NCBI GenBank assembly: GCA_913045415.1
Contig: CAJWPW010000023.1
Coordinates: 1 to 9,851 of the forward strand
From: an uncultured Fidelibacterota bacterium
Lineage (GTDB): Bacteria; Marinisomatota; Marinisomatia; Marinisomatales; UBA1611
Reading direction: 5' to 3'
Length of the DNA: 9,851 nucleotides
In this document: piece by piece, positions 1 through 7,394 of the stretch
Numbering within the stretch: the stretch's first letter is position 1
How the letters are laid out: each line of letters begins with the position of its first letter
Notes under the pieces: generated by a model
Told to the model about the DNA's origin: nothing
Seen by the model: the letters and a program-made list of their open reading frames with translations, nothing else
Databases searched by the model: none
Program-made: the position numbers and the translations under genes

Positions 1-666
1 GCGGCCATGACCATCATGGATAGCAGTGCGCTAAAAATCAACCATTTGCCCTTTCAATATGATGGAATATTTGCAATCCCCTTAGATATACTTGCTTTAG
101 AAATTGACACCGTTGGAAATTTCATTACCCGGGAGCAGGAAGTGAACTTGGTTTTTAATATCAGTGAACTGCCAGATCATATTACCTATAGTATTTTAGA
201 TAACAGTACTGGTTTAGCATTGGAAAGTAATAATTCTCCCGTGATTACCATTACAACTGAAGAAAAAGGAAGTTTTTCTCCGATTCCAAATGGCCCGGTG
301 GGGCCTTATCCTTTGATTGGTGAACCGGGATACACCTTACTCATTCAGTATGGCACCTTGGATCATAGTGACAATACGGGGTTACCAAATGTGTATGCAC
401 TCCACCAAAATTACCCTAATCCCTTTAACCCCGCGACAACAATCCTGTATGATCTCCCAGAACGAAGTCATGTGTTAATCATGATTTACGATATCTTGGG
501 TCATGAAGTCAGAACTTTGGTGAACAATCAACAAAGTGCGGGATTTAATTCTGTTGTTTGGAATGGTAAGGATAAATTTGGTAAAACAGTAGGAGCTGGG
601 ATGTATCTATATAAGATTAGTGCAGGAAAATTCAGGCAGACAAAAAAAATGATCTTACTCAAATAG
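1..666 (+). CDS. C-terminal part of a secreted protein with a type-A sorting / FlgD-Ig-like domain (5' truncated)
   Basis: The frame is open to the left edge (codons GCG GCC precede the first ATG), so the gene starts outside the window and about 221 C-terminal residues are visible. The ATG at position 7 has no ribosome binding site before it and no signal peptide after it, so it is internal. The first ~125 residues look like a beta-rich extracellular domain I cannot name. From about residue 130 comes the hallmark QNYPNPFNPATTI, then a beta-sandwich with YDILGHEVRTL, VWNGKD, GAGMYLYKI and the basic end KKMILLK. This is the domain annotated either as FlgD Ig-like or as a T9SS type A sorting domain in FCB bacteria, where it sits at the C-terminus of exported proteins. 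The native protein is therefore probably a secreted or surface protein, but the visible part does not reveal its main activity. It converges on the minus-strand operon across a 173-base spacer. Confidence 0.9.
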   Translation, partial: AAMTIMDSSALKINHLPFQYDGIFAIPLDILALEIDTVGNFITREQEVNLVFNISELPDHITYSILDNSTGLALESNNSPVITITTEEKGSFSPIPNGPVGPYPLIGEPGYTLLIQYGTLDHSDNTGLPNVYALHQNYPNPFNPATTILYDLPERSHVLIMIYDILGHEVRTLVNNQQSAGFNSVVWNGKDKFGKTVGAGMYLYKISAGKFRQTKKMILLK

Positions 667-839
667 AATGACATCTTCCACAGTATGAGACTCTTTTTGA
701 AATTAATTCCATAATCAAAATATCTTAATAACTTGGATAGTTCTCTATGATAAGGGGAAACACAATTTTTGACCTATCCGATGAACCAGATGGATAACTA
801 TCGTTACCATCGTGTGGATTATATAAAAGGGAAGTGTTA
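667..839. other. intergenic spacer between convergent genes
   Basis: This is an AT-rich stretch between two convergent stop codons. I see no coding frame with a credible start and no RNA gene. The only structured element is the stem-loop at 789-811, listed separately. No hairpin followed by a T-run is present on either strand, so how transcription ends here is not obvious. Confidence 0.6.
789..811. terminator. stem-loop, possible terminator between convergent genes
   Basis: GATGGATAAC (789-798) pairs with GTTACCATC (803-811) around the four-base loop TATC, giving nine base pairs with one bulged A at 794. It lies 29 bases past the stop of the minus-strand operon and about 120 bases past the stop of the plus-strand gene. 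Position and compact shape suggest a shared terminator or a 3'-end stabilising hairpin. Neither strand has a U-run directly after it, which argues against a classical intrinsic terminator. Confidence 0.35.
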
Positions 840-3800
840 TTAAATCTGCGCCATTCCCCAAGCGAAAACAACACCCACGAAAGTGAGCATTAGTGGCCAG
901 CCCGTGTTCACCAATTGTTGGGTACTGGGATCGTGAAAAACATGAACCTGGAATTCATGGGTTGATGTGGCGCCGTGTTCATCCACTGCCATTAAGATAA
1001 AATCATTCATGCCCATCTGGTTCTTGCGCGGTGTCCATTCAATGGTGGCTTTCTTTTTATCAAACTCGGCGTATTTGGGTAGCCTAACGGCGCGATAAGC
1101 CACTTTATCCCCATTCAAGTCCTTTGATGTCATTTTATAACGCCAATTATGTCCTGTGAGTCCAACAGGCTTGGGAGTGGAAATCACCGTTGGTGCATTA
1201 TTCACAAACAATTTCGCTTTCTGTACATCCGTTCCATAACCATCGCTTACAGCAACTTCAAATGTATTGTTATTAATCTGAGCCGCTTTTGGAACCCAAA
1301 GAATTTTTCCGTGGCGATCCATTTGCATCCCATGAGGCCCTTTCATAAGCGTGTATTCCAATTGAGAATTTTCATTATTGTCCTCTACGCGAACTTGGTA
1401 TTTAAATAGCTCTCCGACTAGACCCATATGGGGTGGATTGGAAACGATGGTAGGTAAATGATTTGCATAGATTTCAAAGGTTTGTTCGTCCTTGGTATAG
1501 CCGTCTGACGCAACGGCAGTGATACGGTGTGCATCTGTTTGATCCACTGATGGTGTCCAGCGAAGAGTGCCCGATGCGTTATCCACCACCATTCCTTCCG
1601 GGAAATCCAAGAGAGAAAATTTTACATGATTCACACGTTCAACCACCACGCGAGGCGGTTTCCCTTTCCCACCATGAAAGAATTCCCAAAGGAAATCTCT
1701 TAATTTAATAGTACGGCCATCAATCGTTTCTAAAATCACCCACAACCTATCATCTTCAAAGAAAACGGAGTGAGTATATTTTTTCATGTTAAGCCTGGAA
1801 ACAAGTGAATCGGCTGGATATTGCGGATCCACATAATAGATAGCATCAGCATTGTGCCAATCGCCCAAGAACCTATCTACATTTGATAGCGCAACATCGT
1901 CGGTTATATTGATGGAATACATGCGAATGGCAGAAATATTTTCTACTTTCACCACACGATTAAATGGCAGGAGAGAGCCTTTATTTTTATCATTTACCAT
2001 GATGCGATAAGAGTATTCATCGCCAACCGTAGCAGACATGGTTGGAACCGAAATAATTTGTATCGGTGCATTAACAAAAAAGTCAGATTCAATCATTCGA
2101 GATTCATGTCCATCCGATATTTCAATCTTTAAAGTATGGAAGTCCAATTCATTCATGGTTGGTTCCCATCTCAGGCGACCCGTATGTGGATCCATGCGCA
2201 TACCTTGAGGCAACTCATGGGCTGTATAAACCAATTGATCACTCTTGTTAGGATCTTCTATTTCCAACTCAAAATCCCAGATTCCGCCCACATTGACCTT
2301 GTTCATGGGACTTGGTAACGATTTTATAATTGGTGGGTGATTGACAAAAAGATCCACATATTGTGTATCGGTTGCCACACCATGACTAACCACAATAGCA
2401 TATTTTGCAGTATCAACCTGCACCGGATTCGGCGTCCATGAAACGGTACCAGCAGGATCCATTCTCATCCCATCAGGGCCATAAAATAATTTATACTTGA
2501 TCTTTTCATCTGGGCGCTGGCGCCAAACCTTAACACTATAATTATATGGATTTCCAACAGATGCATTTACAGATGCCTTGGAAAGTATTTTTACACCTGC
2601 CCGGGAAAAAAGTTGAAACTCCTGAGCTGTTCTTTCAAAGCCATCTGTTACAACCAATCGCACATCATAAATTTCAACGTGGGCACTATCCGTTTTCCAA
2701 GATAAGACGCCATTTTCAAAGGTCATTCCTGCGGGAGCTACTTCCAATTCATAACGAAGTGTAGCATCTTTGTTTCGATCCTGAACGATGGGTTCATACC
2801 TGAATGTTGAGCCTGCGATAAATTCTGTGATAGTAGGCTGGGTTAAAAATCTTGGTGGGTCATTCACATATATCCATAGACTTTCGTCACGGCTCTCTAA
2901 CACGGGGACGGTTTTATAAACTTGCTCATCCTCTGTAGATGCGGTGGTAGACTCTACAATCTCATCCACCTTCATCCGCGCCAGATAGGAGATTGGGAAA
3001 GCATCCAATTGTTTCTCTGTGGGAACCCAATTTATAGATTTACTTTCATAGAGAAAGTACATGCCTTTCGGCGGTGGATTTTCCCATCGGAAACTATAAA
3101 ATTCATCCGTGCTGTCTTTGGGGATATCGTACAAGAATGGCTGACCAGGAGCTAGCACATAACGAGGAAGAATATGTTTTGGGAGACGTTCTCCCACTGT
3201 TTCTTTTGGTCTCGGTCTTTTGGGCTGCTCCAATGTTCGGGCAATTATTTTCGGTATGGAGGCCTTGGGTTGCTCTCTCAAGACTTTCCCTTCCTTTTGT
3301 TCTGGTGTAAGTGTGTTGGGAATATAACTACCGGGTGATTGTCCAAGATCTGTGATAATTTTTTCTGCCTGCTGAGGTTGTAATGGCTCTTTCTCATCAG
3401 GTAGTACTTCAATATATATTTCAGGTATTGCTGGCTCATCATCTTGGACATTGGACAATAAATCCGGTAAACGGTTTGAAATAAAATCAGATGTGATCAA
3501 ATAACCTTGATCCAACCGATCAGAGATTTTACCCAATTGAATAATATAAGTGGAATTCTCTTCTCCATCCCACCCGGATACCAACACATTTCCAGTATAT
3601 TGACCTGCTTTACTCATGGGAACCATAGCAAAAACCTGCATTTCTGAAGGAATATGCCTCATTGCATTTTCAACACCTTCCACGCCACTATCTTTACCTG
3701 AAACTAATGTTAGAGCATTAATATCAGACGACAGCATTAACATATCTTGATATGTATCCTGATTAAAATCTTCTAGTGCAACCTGAGATAAGGGACCTGG

Positions 3801-4709
3801 ATTTACTGGGACTTCATCAATAACCAATGTTGCAGGCGTCAGTGTAAAAGCAACAATATCACCGGAATTGAAAGGAACGATTACATCAAAAAAACCATCT
3901 GCATCCCAGTCCGTTAATTCGATGGAGTAAGGCAAAATTCCGCTCAAGCCATCAATCTTTTTTCGAACCAAGTGACCCGAATCAAAAACACCTCCGATAT
4001 TATAAAATGGCTGTGCCTTGATGGTGTGTCCTTCAGGACTGAGCGCTAATACATCATCATAGCCGTCACCATCATAATCCACAACGCCAACATAAAGTAA
4101 TCCGGAACCCACCAACAATTCATTCGGACGCACTTTTTTTGTGAGAGATAAACCGGATGGCGAAGCATTCACTATGGCAAACCCACGAAACGGACTGCCC
4201 AAGGCTAAAACCAGTTCTTGATCTCCATCCGCATCCTGATCCAATAATTGAAAATTATTGCAACGAAGAGATCGATTCTCTTTCCCCACGTCTAAAGTTG
4301 CTGAAGGTAATTCTGAAAAATAAGCGCCATCCCAAGAATAAGTTGCAACAAATACATGGGGAGTTGCATTATCGCCAAAACGAGATAAGTTCATAACCAA
4401 AACTAATTCTGGGGAGCCATCACCATCCATATCGCCAATTTGCGCATCCACAAATTGACCTTCCAATGCTAATGGCGGTGTGAATTCCCAAATCAAAGTT
4501 TGGTAGCCATCTGCATCAATTTCATAATACCTAACAGTGGTTGGAAACACATCCTTATTTGGATCTAATTCCAAGGCAATGAACTCTAACAGTGCGTCTC
4601 CATCCAAATCGTAGGTTCCGTTCATATGAACAATCTTCTGGCCAAAAGAAATGCCGAGGCCAAGGATCAGGACACCTAGTATTTTTCGTACTGTGTGAGA
4701 TAGATCCAT
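840..4709 (-). CDS. large exported protein: FG-GAP/VCBS-like beta-propeller, linker, cadherin-like/putative-Ig repeats, C-terminal hydrophobic helix
   Basis: This 1289-aa protein begins with a signal peptide (hydrophobic residues 10-22, likely cut near G23/Q24). Residues ~26-390 hold Asp-rich repeats typical of FG-GAP/VCBS propellers: DLDGD at 34, DMDGDG at 93, DQDADGD at 157, DYDGDG at 211, DWDADG at 267 and a degenerate DFNQD at 314. Each is followed by a hydrophobic strand, and they are likely calcium sites. Residues ~420-515 are a charged, Pro/Gln-rich linker. From ~520 a degenerate Ig-like unit precedes six better repeats (619-1258) with the cadherin-like/He_PIG pattern P-x-GM-x-hD-x-x-G-x-h-x-W-x-P, then hSDG, then FVN-x-x-P. 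Residues 1270-1287 form a hydrophobic helix, with no type-A sorting domain. The start is supported by TAGGTAG four bases upstream. It is the second gene of an operon with the 855-aa gene, whose N-terminal domain is paralogous. A role in adhesion or envelope scaffolding is plausible, but no enzymatic motif is visible and the function is unknown. Confidence 0.93.
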   Translation of the reverse strand: MDLSHTVRKILGVLILGLGISFGQKIVHMNGTYDLDGDALLEFIALELDPNKDVFPTTVRYYEIDADGYQTLIWEFTPPLALEGQFVDAQIGDMDGDGSPELVLVMNLSRFGDNATPHVFVATYSWDGAYFSELPSATLDVGKENRSLRCNNFQLLDQDADGDQELVLALGSPFRGFAIVNASPSGLSLTKKVRPNELLVGSGLLYVGVVDYDGDGYDDVLALSPEGHTIKAQPFYNIGGVFDSGHLVRKKIDGLSGILPYSIELTDWDADGFFDVIVPFNSGDIVAFTLTPATLVIDEVPVNPGPLSQVALEDFNQDTYQDMLMLSSDINALTLVSGKDSGVEGVENAMRHIPSEMQVFAMVPMSKAGQYTGNVLVSGWDGEENSTYIIQLGKISDRLDQGYLITSDFISNRLPDLLSNVQDDEPAIPEIYIEVLPDEKEPLQPQQAEKIITDLGQSPGSYIPNTLTPEQKEGKVLREQPKASIPKIIARTLEQPKRPRPKETVGERLPKHILPRYVLAPGQPFLYDIPKDSTDEFYSFRWENPPPKGMYFLYESKSINWVPTEKQLDAFPISYLARMKVDEIVESTTASTEDEQVYKTVPVLESRDESLWIYVNDPPRFLTQPTITEFIAGSTFRYEPIVQDRNKDATLRYELEVAPAGMTFENGVLSWKTDSAHVEIYDVRLVVTDGFERTAQEFQLFSRAGVKILSKASVNASVGNPYNYSVKVWRQRPDEKIKYKLFYGPDGMRMDPAGTVSWTPNPVQVDTAKYAIVVSHGVATDTQYVDLFVNHPPIIKSLPSPMNKVNVGGIWDFELEIEDPNKSDQLVYTAHELPQGMRMDPHTGRLRWEPTMNELDFHTLKIEISDGHESRMIESDFFVNAPIQIISVPTMSATVGDEYSYRIMVNDKNKGSLLPFNRVVKVENISAIRMYSINITDDVALSNVDRFLGDWHNADAIYYVDPQYPADSLVSRLNMKKYTHSVFFEDDRLWVILETIDGRTIKLRDFLWEFFHGGKGKPPRVVVERVNHVKFSLLDFPEGMVVDNASGTLRWTPSVDQTDAHRITAVASDGYTKDEQTFEIYANHLPTIVSNPPHMGLVGELFKYQVRVEDNNENSQLEYTLMKGPHGMQMDRHGKILWVPKAAQINNNTFEVAVSDGYGTDVQKAKLFVNNAPTVISTPKPVGLTGHNWRYKMTSKDLNGDKVAYRAVRLPKYAEFDKKKATIEWTPRKNQMGMNDFILMAVDEHGATSTHEFQVHVFHDPSTQQLVNTGWPLMLTFVGVVFAWGMAQI
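936..2855 (-). repeat. array of six cadherin-like / putative-Ig protein repeats
   Basis: Protein residues 619-1258 divide into repeats starting near 619, 703, 791, 881, 1084 and 1172. Five are about 84-90 residues long; the one at 881 is about 200 because of an insertion. Landmarks recur in register: PAGMTF, PDGMRMD, PQGMRMD, PEGMVVD and PHGMQMD, each followed 8-10 residues later by W[KTEV][TP], then VTDG/ISDG/ASDG/VSDG, then FVN or YAN with a proline pair opening the next unit. The last repeat is degenerate (PKYAEFD for P-x-GM-x-x-D). This is the architecture of dystroglycan-type cadherin-like/He_PIG domains found in bacterial surface proteins. The units are diverged at DNA level, so this is an old protein repeat and not a recent tandem duplication. 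Confidence 0.85.
1629..1979 (-). other. ~117-residue insertion inside the fourth listed Ig-like repeat
   Basis: Residues ~911-1027 interrupt the unit that begins VGDEYSYRIMVNDKNK and resumes with HVKFSLLDFPEGM. Other repeats have only ~10 residues between these landmarks. The insert is rich in aromatic and charged residues (for example YYVDPQYP, VFFEDDRLWV, DFLWEFFHGGKGKPP) and lacks repeat landmarks. It looks like a small folded domain seated in a loop, possibly a binding module. I do not recognise its family. The reading frame is continuous on both sides. Confidence 0.7.
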
Positions 4710-4713
4710 TGAA

Positions 4714-4720
4714 CTACCTA
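4714..4720 (-). promoter_or_regulatory. Shine-Dalgarno overlapping the upstream stop codon
   Basis: On the minus strand the sequence reads TAGGTAG, then TTCA, then ATG (4709). The first TAG is the stop codon of the 855-aa gene and also forms part of the ribosome binding site for the 1289-aa gene. Only 8 bases separate the two frames. This arrangement favours translational coupling and fixes the start codon of the downstream gene. Confidence 0.75.
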
Positions 4721-7285
4721 CGCATCACTCCCGTCATTTTCTTCTGTTTTAACATTATCTGTTTTTTCTTTTTCTGATTCATTATCAGGTTGAGATTCTT
4801 CCGGTTGTGCAGGGGGCTCTTCTTCAACAGGTGTAAGTGTTTCTTTCCGAGACTCCAATTTGAGTGAATCTGTGGGTGTTGATAGGGAGTCTGATTCCAG
4901 TTTTTCCACTTCTAATACTGCAGGTCCAATTTCATCTTCCTGTGTTTCCGACGTTTTAGATTCAGTAATAGATTGATCTTCTGTAGAAATTTCTAACTCT
5001 TCAGGCACATTGCTTTGTTTTGGTTCTATAGGAATTTCAGGATTCACTTGATCGGGCTCGGCTTCGGGTAAACGAGGCTCCCGTGTGATTTTAGGTAGTT
5101 TGCCCGACGGGCCAAACAAAGGTTCTTCCAATGATGCACCCTGAAGAAGTTTAATTTTCAATTCATCTGGAAAGAATTCCTGGATCAGCCGGGAAAACAT
5201 GACCGCAGGTTCGACCGTACCAACCAGATCAAATTCTGTCGTCACCTTTTTGGAACCGTTGGCTCGTACTATCACTTCGCCTCTAACTGCTTGGAGGGTC
5301 CCATCATCCATAAAAACAGCCAGAGATTGGGAAGGAGTAGATGGTGTTGTTGAAGAAAGATATATTCCCTGATAGGTAGAGTCCTCCACACCATCAAATG
5401 AGAACCTAATCAACTTATCTGTAAAATCCATATCCAATGAAGTGGGAAACCCTTCAAAGAAATAATTTGGGAATTCAAATAACTTTGGATCGAATGCTTC
5501 CGGCTGGTAAGATTGGGATAAAGAATCTTGCGTGGGGGAAATGGACATAAAAACTACATTGGTCTGCATATCGTGGACCATGGTCAGCGTTGTGATGCTA
5601 TCTAACCGCGCATCACGCAATGTATAAGCAAAATCATAGGATTCGCCCCGCTTCAAGTTTGCCAAGTTCGCAGAGACGCCGTGTTGAAAATGAGTCGCTT
5701 TCCCCATGGGAGGAACTTGATTGACTGCAACCCCAAAAGGAGCTTCGCCATCAAAAATATACCTATCCTTTGTATCTGATGCGGGTGTCATAGCCAGCAC
5801 ATAGTATAGATCAATCTCATTTTCAGACTGCATATCTAATGTGGTGTCAACATTCACAATAGTTGGAATTAATGCTTCTTGCACTGTTTTTGTAAAAGTG
5901 GAAAGGCCTTTATCTTTTTCTGGAATTGGTGATTGGACAGAATCGTTTTCTGTCTCTTTGGAAATATACTCTCCAAGGTTCAACTGCGTGAACCCGGCTT
6001 CATCTGCCCATGTGACGCTTTCCATTTCCTTGTTCATATTCGGAACAGCAACCCTTTTAATACCCGATGATCCTTCAGGTTTGTCCTTTTTTACGCTTGC
6101 CAGAAAATCCCCAAGTGTTGGAGCTAAAGAGTCATATTTCACCTGATTATCCACTTTTTCATTGGTAGCACCATAAGCTTCGTTTTGATCATCGGGGAGG
6201 CTGGTCAAATCTTGATCATTGTACATAGCAACAGATTTAAGTGTTGCAGCTTCATCAATCAATGGTGGTGGCGGTGGGGATAGTTGCTCTTTTTCTGTAC
6301 GGGAAGAAGGAAGATTATGAGATAGGATTGGTTGGGCAGTGTACACTTCTGCATCCCGCCTTTTACTAAGTATATCAACAATATTGGGTTGGCCTTTTTT
6401 TTCTAAAATCGGGAAAGCATTTTTTCCAGAAAGGCTGGTATTAAAAAGTTTTGTCTCTTCACTGTCAACTTCCAAAAGAAAAACATCATTGGATCCAAAT
6501 GGAACCAATAAACCGTTTTTATTTGATCGCTTTGATCGAAACTCTTGGATGTCCGCCCCAAGGAGATGTTGTACATGACCCAATTCAATTAATGAAGATT
6601 GAATCAATTTAAAATTTTGTCCTACATCAAAAATAGCTGTTTTGAGCTGATTGCGTTCCGGAGAAAGAGTCGCTATATATTGTCTTCCATTGCTGGTGAA
6701 CCCACCTGTATAAACCAAACCATAACCATTACTAATAATCGGGGCTATGAGCATCTTAATGTTCATAAGAGAAATATCATTATCTGATATATCAATATCA
6801 AAGACCATGCTCTGGCGCAGGGTTGCACCAAAAGCCACACATAATTGTGGAGATCCTCCTGGAACCAATGACAGGTTTGAAGGCCGGACGATATTGAATC
6901 CCAGGGATTGAGAGCTTAAAACTAATGGATCGTGTGCAAATCCGTCGGCATTGCCGGGGAAAACATAAAGCCATGCTTGGTTTTTAATGGAAGGAAGCAG
7001 ATCAACCACAGCTACCATCTCATAGTAACCATCATCATCGATATCCACAATTTCTGCATCATTGAATATTTGCCCCTGGGGCAGTGTAAATGACCAAAGG
7101 GTGTCTATAGCGGATGATTTTGCAATCTCTACCCAAATCGCCGATGACGCACGGGCGTTTAGGATGAGCGTTTCCTCATGCCCATCCTTATCCAGATCAT
7201 ATGAACCGTGGACGTGGAAATCCCTCTTGCCTGTGAGACCAGACAAGAGCAGGATCCCAATCAATATTCCTTGCAAGAACCGCAT
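4718..7285 (-). CDS. exported protein with degenerate FG-GAP-like propeller, unrecognised middle domain and acidic tail
   Basis: I place the start at 7285 (855 aa): it gives a signal peptide at once (MRFLQGILIGILLLSG) and has AAGAGA four bases upstream. In-frame ATGs at 7315 and 7327 would add 10-14 polar residues before it. There is no lipobox cysteine. Residues ~20-310 match the propeller region of the downstream 1289-aa protein at several ordered landmarks (HVHGSYDLDKDG at 25-36, DIDDDG at 81, TLSPERN near 206, LLVPFGSND near 259), though most Asp-rich calcium motifs are lost. Residues ~320-480 are a low-complexity linker with five prolines in a row (337-341). Residues ~490-720 look like a folded beta-rich domain (YYVLAMTPASD, GESYDFAYTLRD, FPNYFFEGFP, GEVIVRANGSKKVTTEFDLVG) whose family I do not recognise. 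The last ~120 residues are rich in Glu, Pro, Ser and Thr and probably disordered. It is the first gene of the operon; a partner role for the downstream paralogue is inference. Confidence 0.9.
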   Translation of the reverse strand: MRFLQGILIGILLLSGLTGKRDFHVHGSYDLDKDGHEETLILNARASSAIWVEIAKSSAIDTLWSFTLPQGQIFNDAEIVDIDDDGYYEMVAVVDLLPSIKNQAWLYVFPGNADGFAHDPLVLSSQSLGFNIVRPSNLSLVPGGSPQLCVAFGATLRQSMVFDIDISDNDISLMNIKMLIAPIISNGYGLVYTGGFTSNGRQYIATLSPERNQLKTAIFDVGQNFKLIQSSLIELGHVQHLLGADIQEFRSKRSNKNGLLVPFGSNDVFLLEVDSEETKLFNTSLSGKNAFPILEKKGQPNIVDILSKRRDAEVYTAQPILSHNLPSSRTEKEQLSPPPPPLIDEAATLKSVAMYNDQDLTSLPDDQNEAYGATNEKVDNQVKYDSLAPTLGDFLASVKKDKPEGSSGIKRVAVPNMNKEMESVTWADEAGFTQLNLGEYISKETENDSVQSPIPEKDKGLSTFTKTVQEALIPTIVNVDTTLDMQSENEIDLYYVLAMTPASDTKDRYIFDGEAPFGVAVNQVPPMGKATHFQHGVSANLANLKRGESYDFAYTLRDARLDSITTLTMVHDMQTNVVFMSISPTQDSLSQSYQPEAFDPKLFEFPNYFFEGFPTSLDMDFTDKLIRFSFDGVEDSTYQGIYLSSTTPSTPSQSLAVFMDDGTLQAVRGEVIVRANGSKKVTTEFDLVGTVEPAVMFSRLIQEFFPDELKIKLLQGASLEEPLFGPSGKLPKITREPRLPEAEPDQVNPEIPIEPKQSNVPEELEISTEDQSITESKTSETQEDEIGPAVLEVEKLESDSLSTPTDSLKLESRKETLTPVEEEPPAQPEESQPDNESEKEKTDNVKTEENDGSDA

Positions 7286-7289
7286 TTTA

Positions 7290-7295
7290 TCTCTT
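7290..7295 (-). promoter_or_regulatory. weak ribosome binding site deciding the start at 7285
   Basis: The minus strand reads AAGAGA, then TAAA, then ATG (7283-7285). The two alternative in-frame ATGs upstream (7315, 7327) lack any purine-rich motif at the right distance. Together with the signal peptide, this favours the inner start. Confidence 0.5.
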
Positions 7296-7345
7296 GTGAA
7301 CGTACTTAACCTCATGGTTAAAACCAAAATTGGATGTAGTTATTC

Positions 7346-7372
7346 GGGAGGCAAATCACGTTTTGATCTCCC
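7346..7372 (-). other. inverted repeat in the 5' leader of the minus-strand operon
   Basis: GGGAG (7346-7350) pairs with CTCCC (7368-7372), and inside it ATCA (7355-7358) pairs with TGAT (7364-7367), leaving a bulge of four bases on one side. It lies between the predicted promoter (7395-7423) and the start codon (7285), so it would be transcribed as a leader hairpin or could serve as an operator. No riboswitch family is recognised and the stem is short. Confidence 0.3.
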
Positions 7373-7394
7373 TTACCTCGTTTACTCTTCAAAA

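Noticed and set aside
7..9. ATG at position 7 as a true start of the first gene
   Set aside because: The frame is open through the left edge, there is no ribosome binding site or signal peptide, and the following sequence reads as the middle of an extracellular domain.
670..710. Possible intrinsic terminator (GAGACTCTTTTTG) right after the first gene
   Set aside because: The T-run is present but the stem before it is at most three base pairs, too weak to call.
3525..4640. RTX-type or dockerin calcium repeats in the 1289-aa protein
   Set aside because: The Asp motifs are spaced about 50-65 residues apart, each followed by a hydrophobic strand, which fits FG-GAP/VCBS propeller blades and not nonapeptide RTX repeats or paired dockerin loops.
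5841..6146. Plus-strand open frame of 101 codons inside the 855-aa gene
   Set aside because: Antisense to the linker and middle domain, no ribosome binding site and no recognisable features; low-complexity coding sequence on the other strand easily leaves such frames open.
7285..7327. Longer N-terminus for the 855-aa gene (ATG at 7327 or 7315)
   Set aside because: The extension puts polar residues before the signal peptide and has no Shine-Dalgarno; the ATG at 7285 has both a purine-rich site and an immediate hydrophobic segment.
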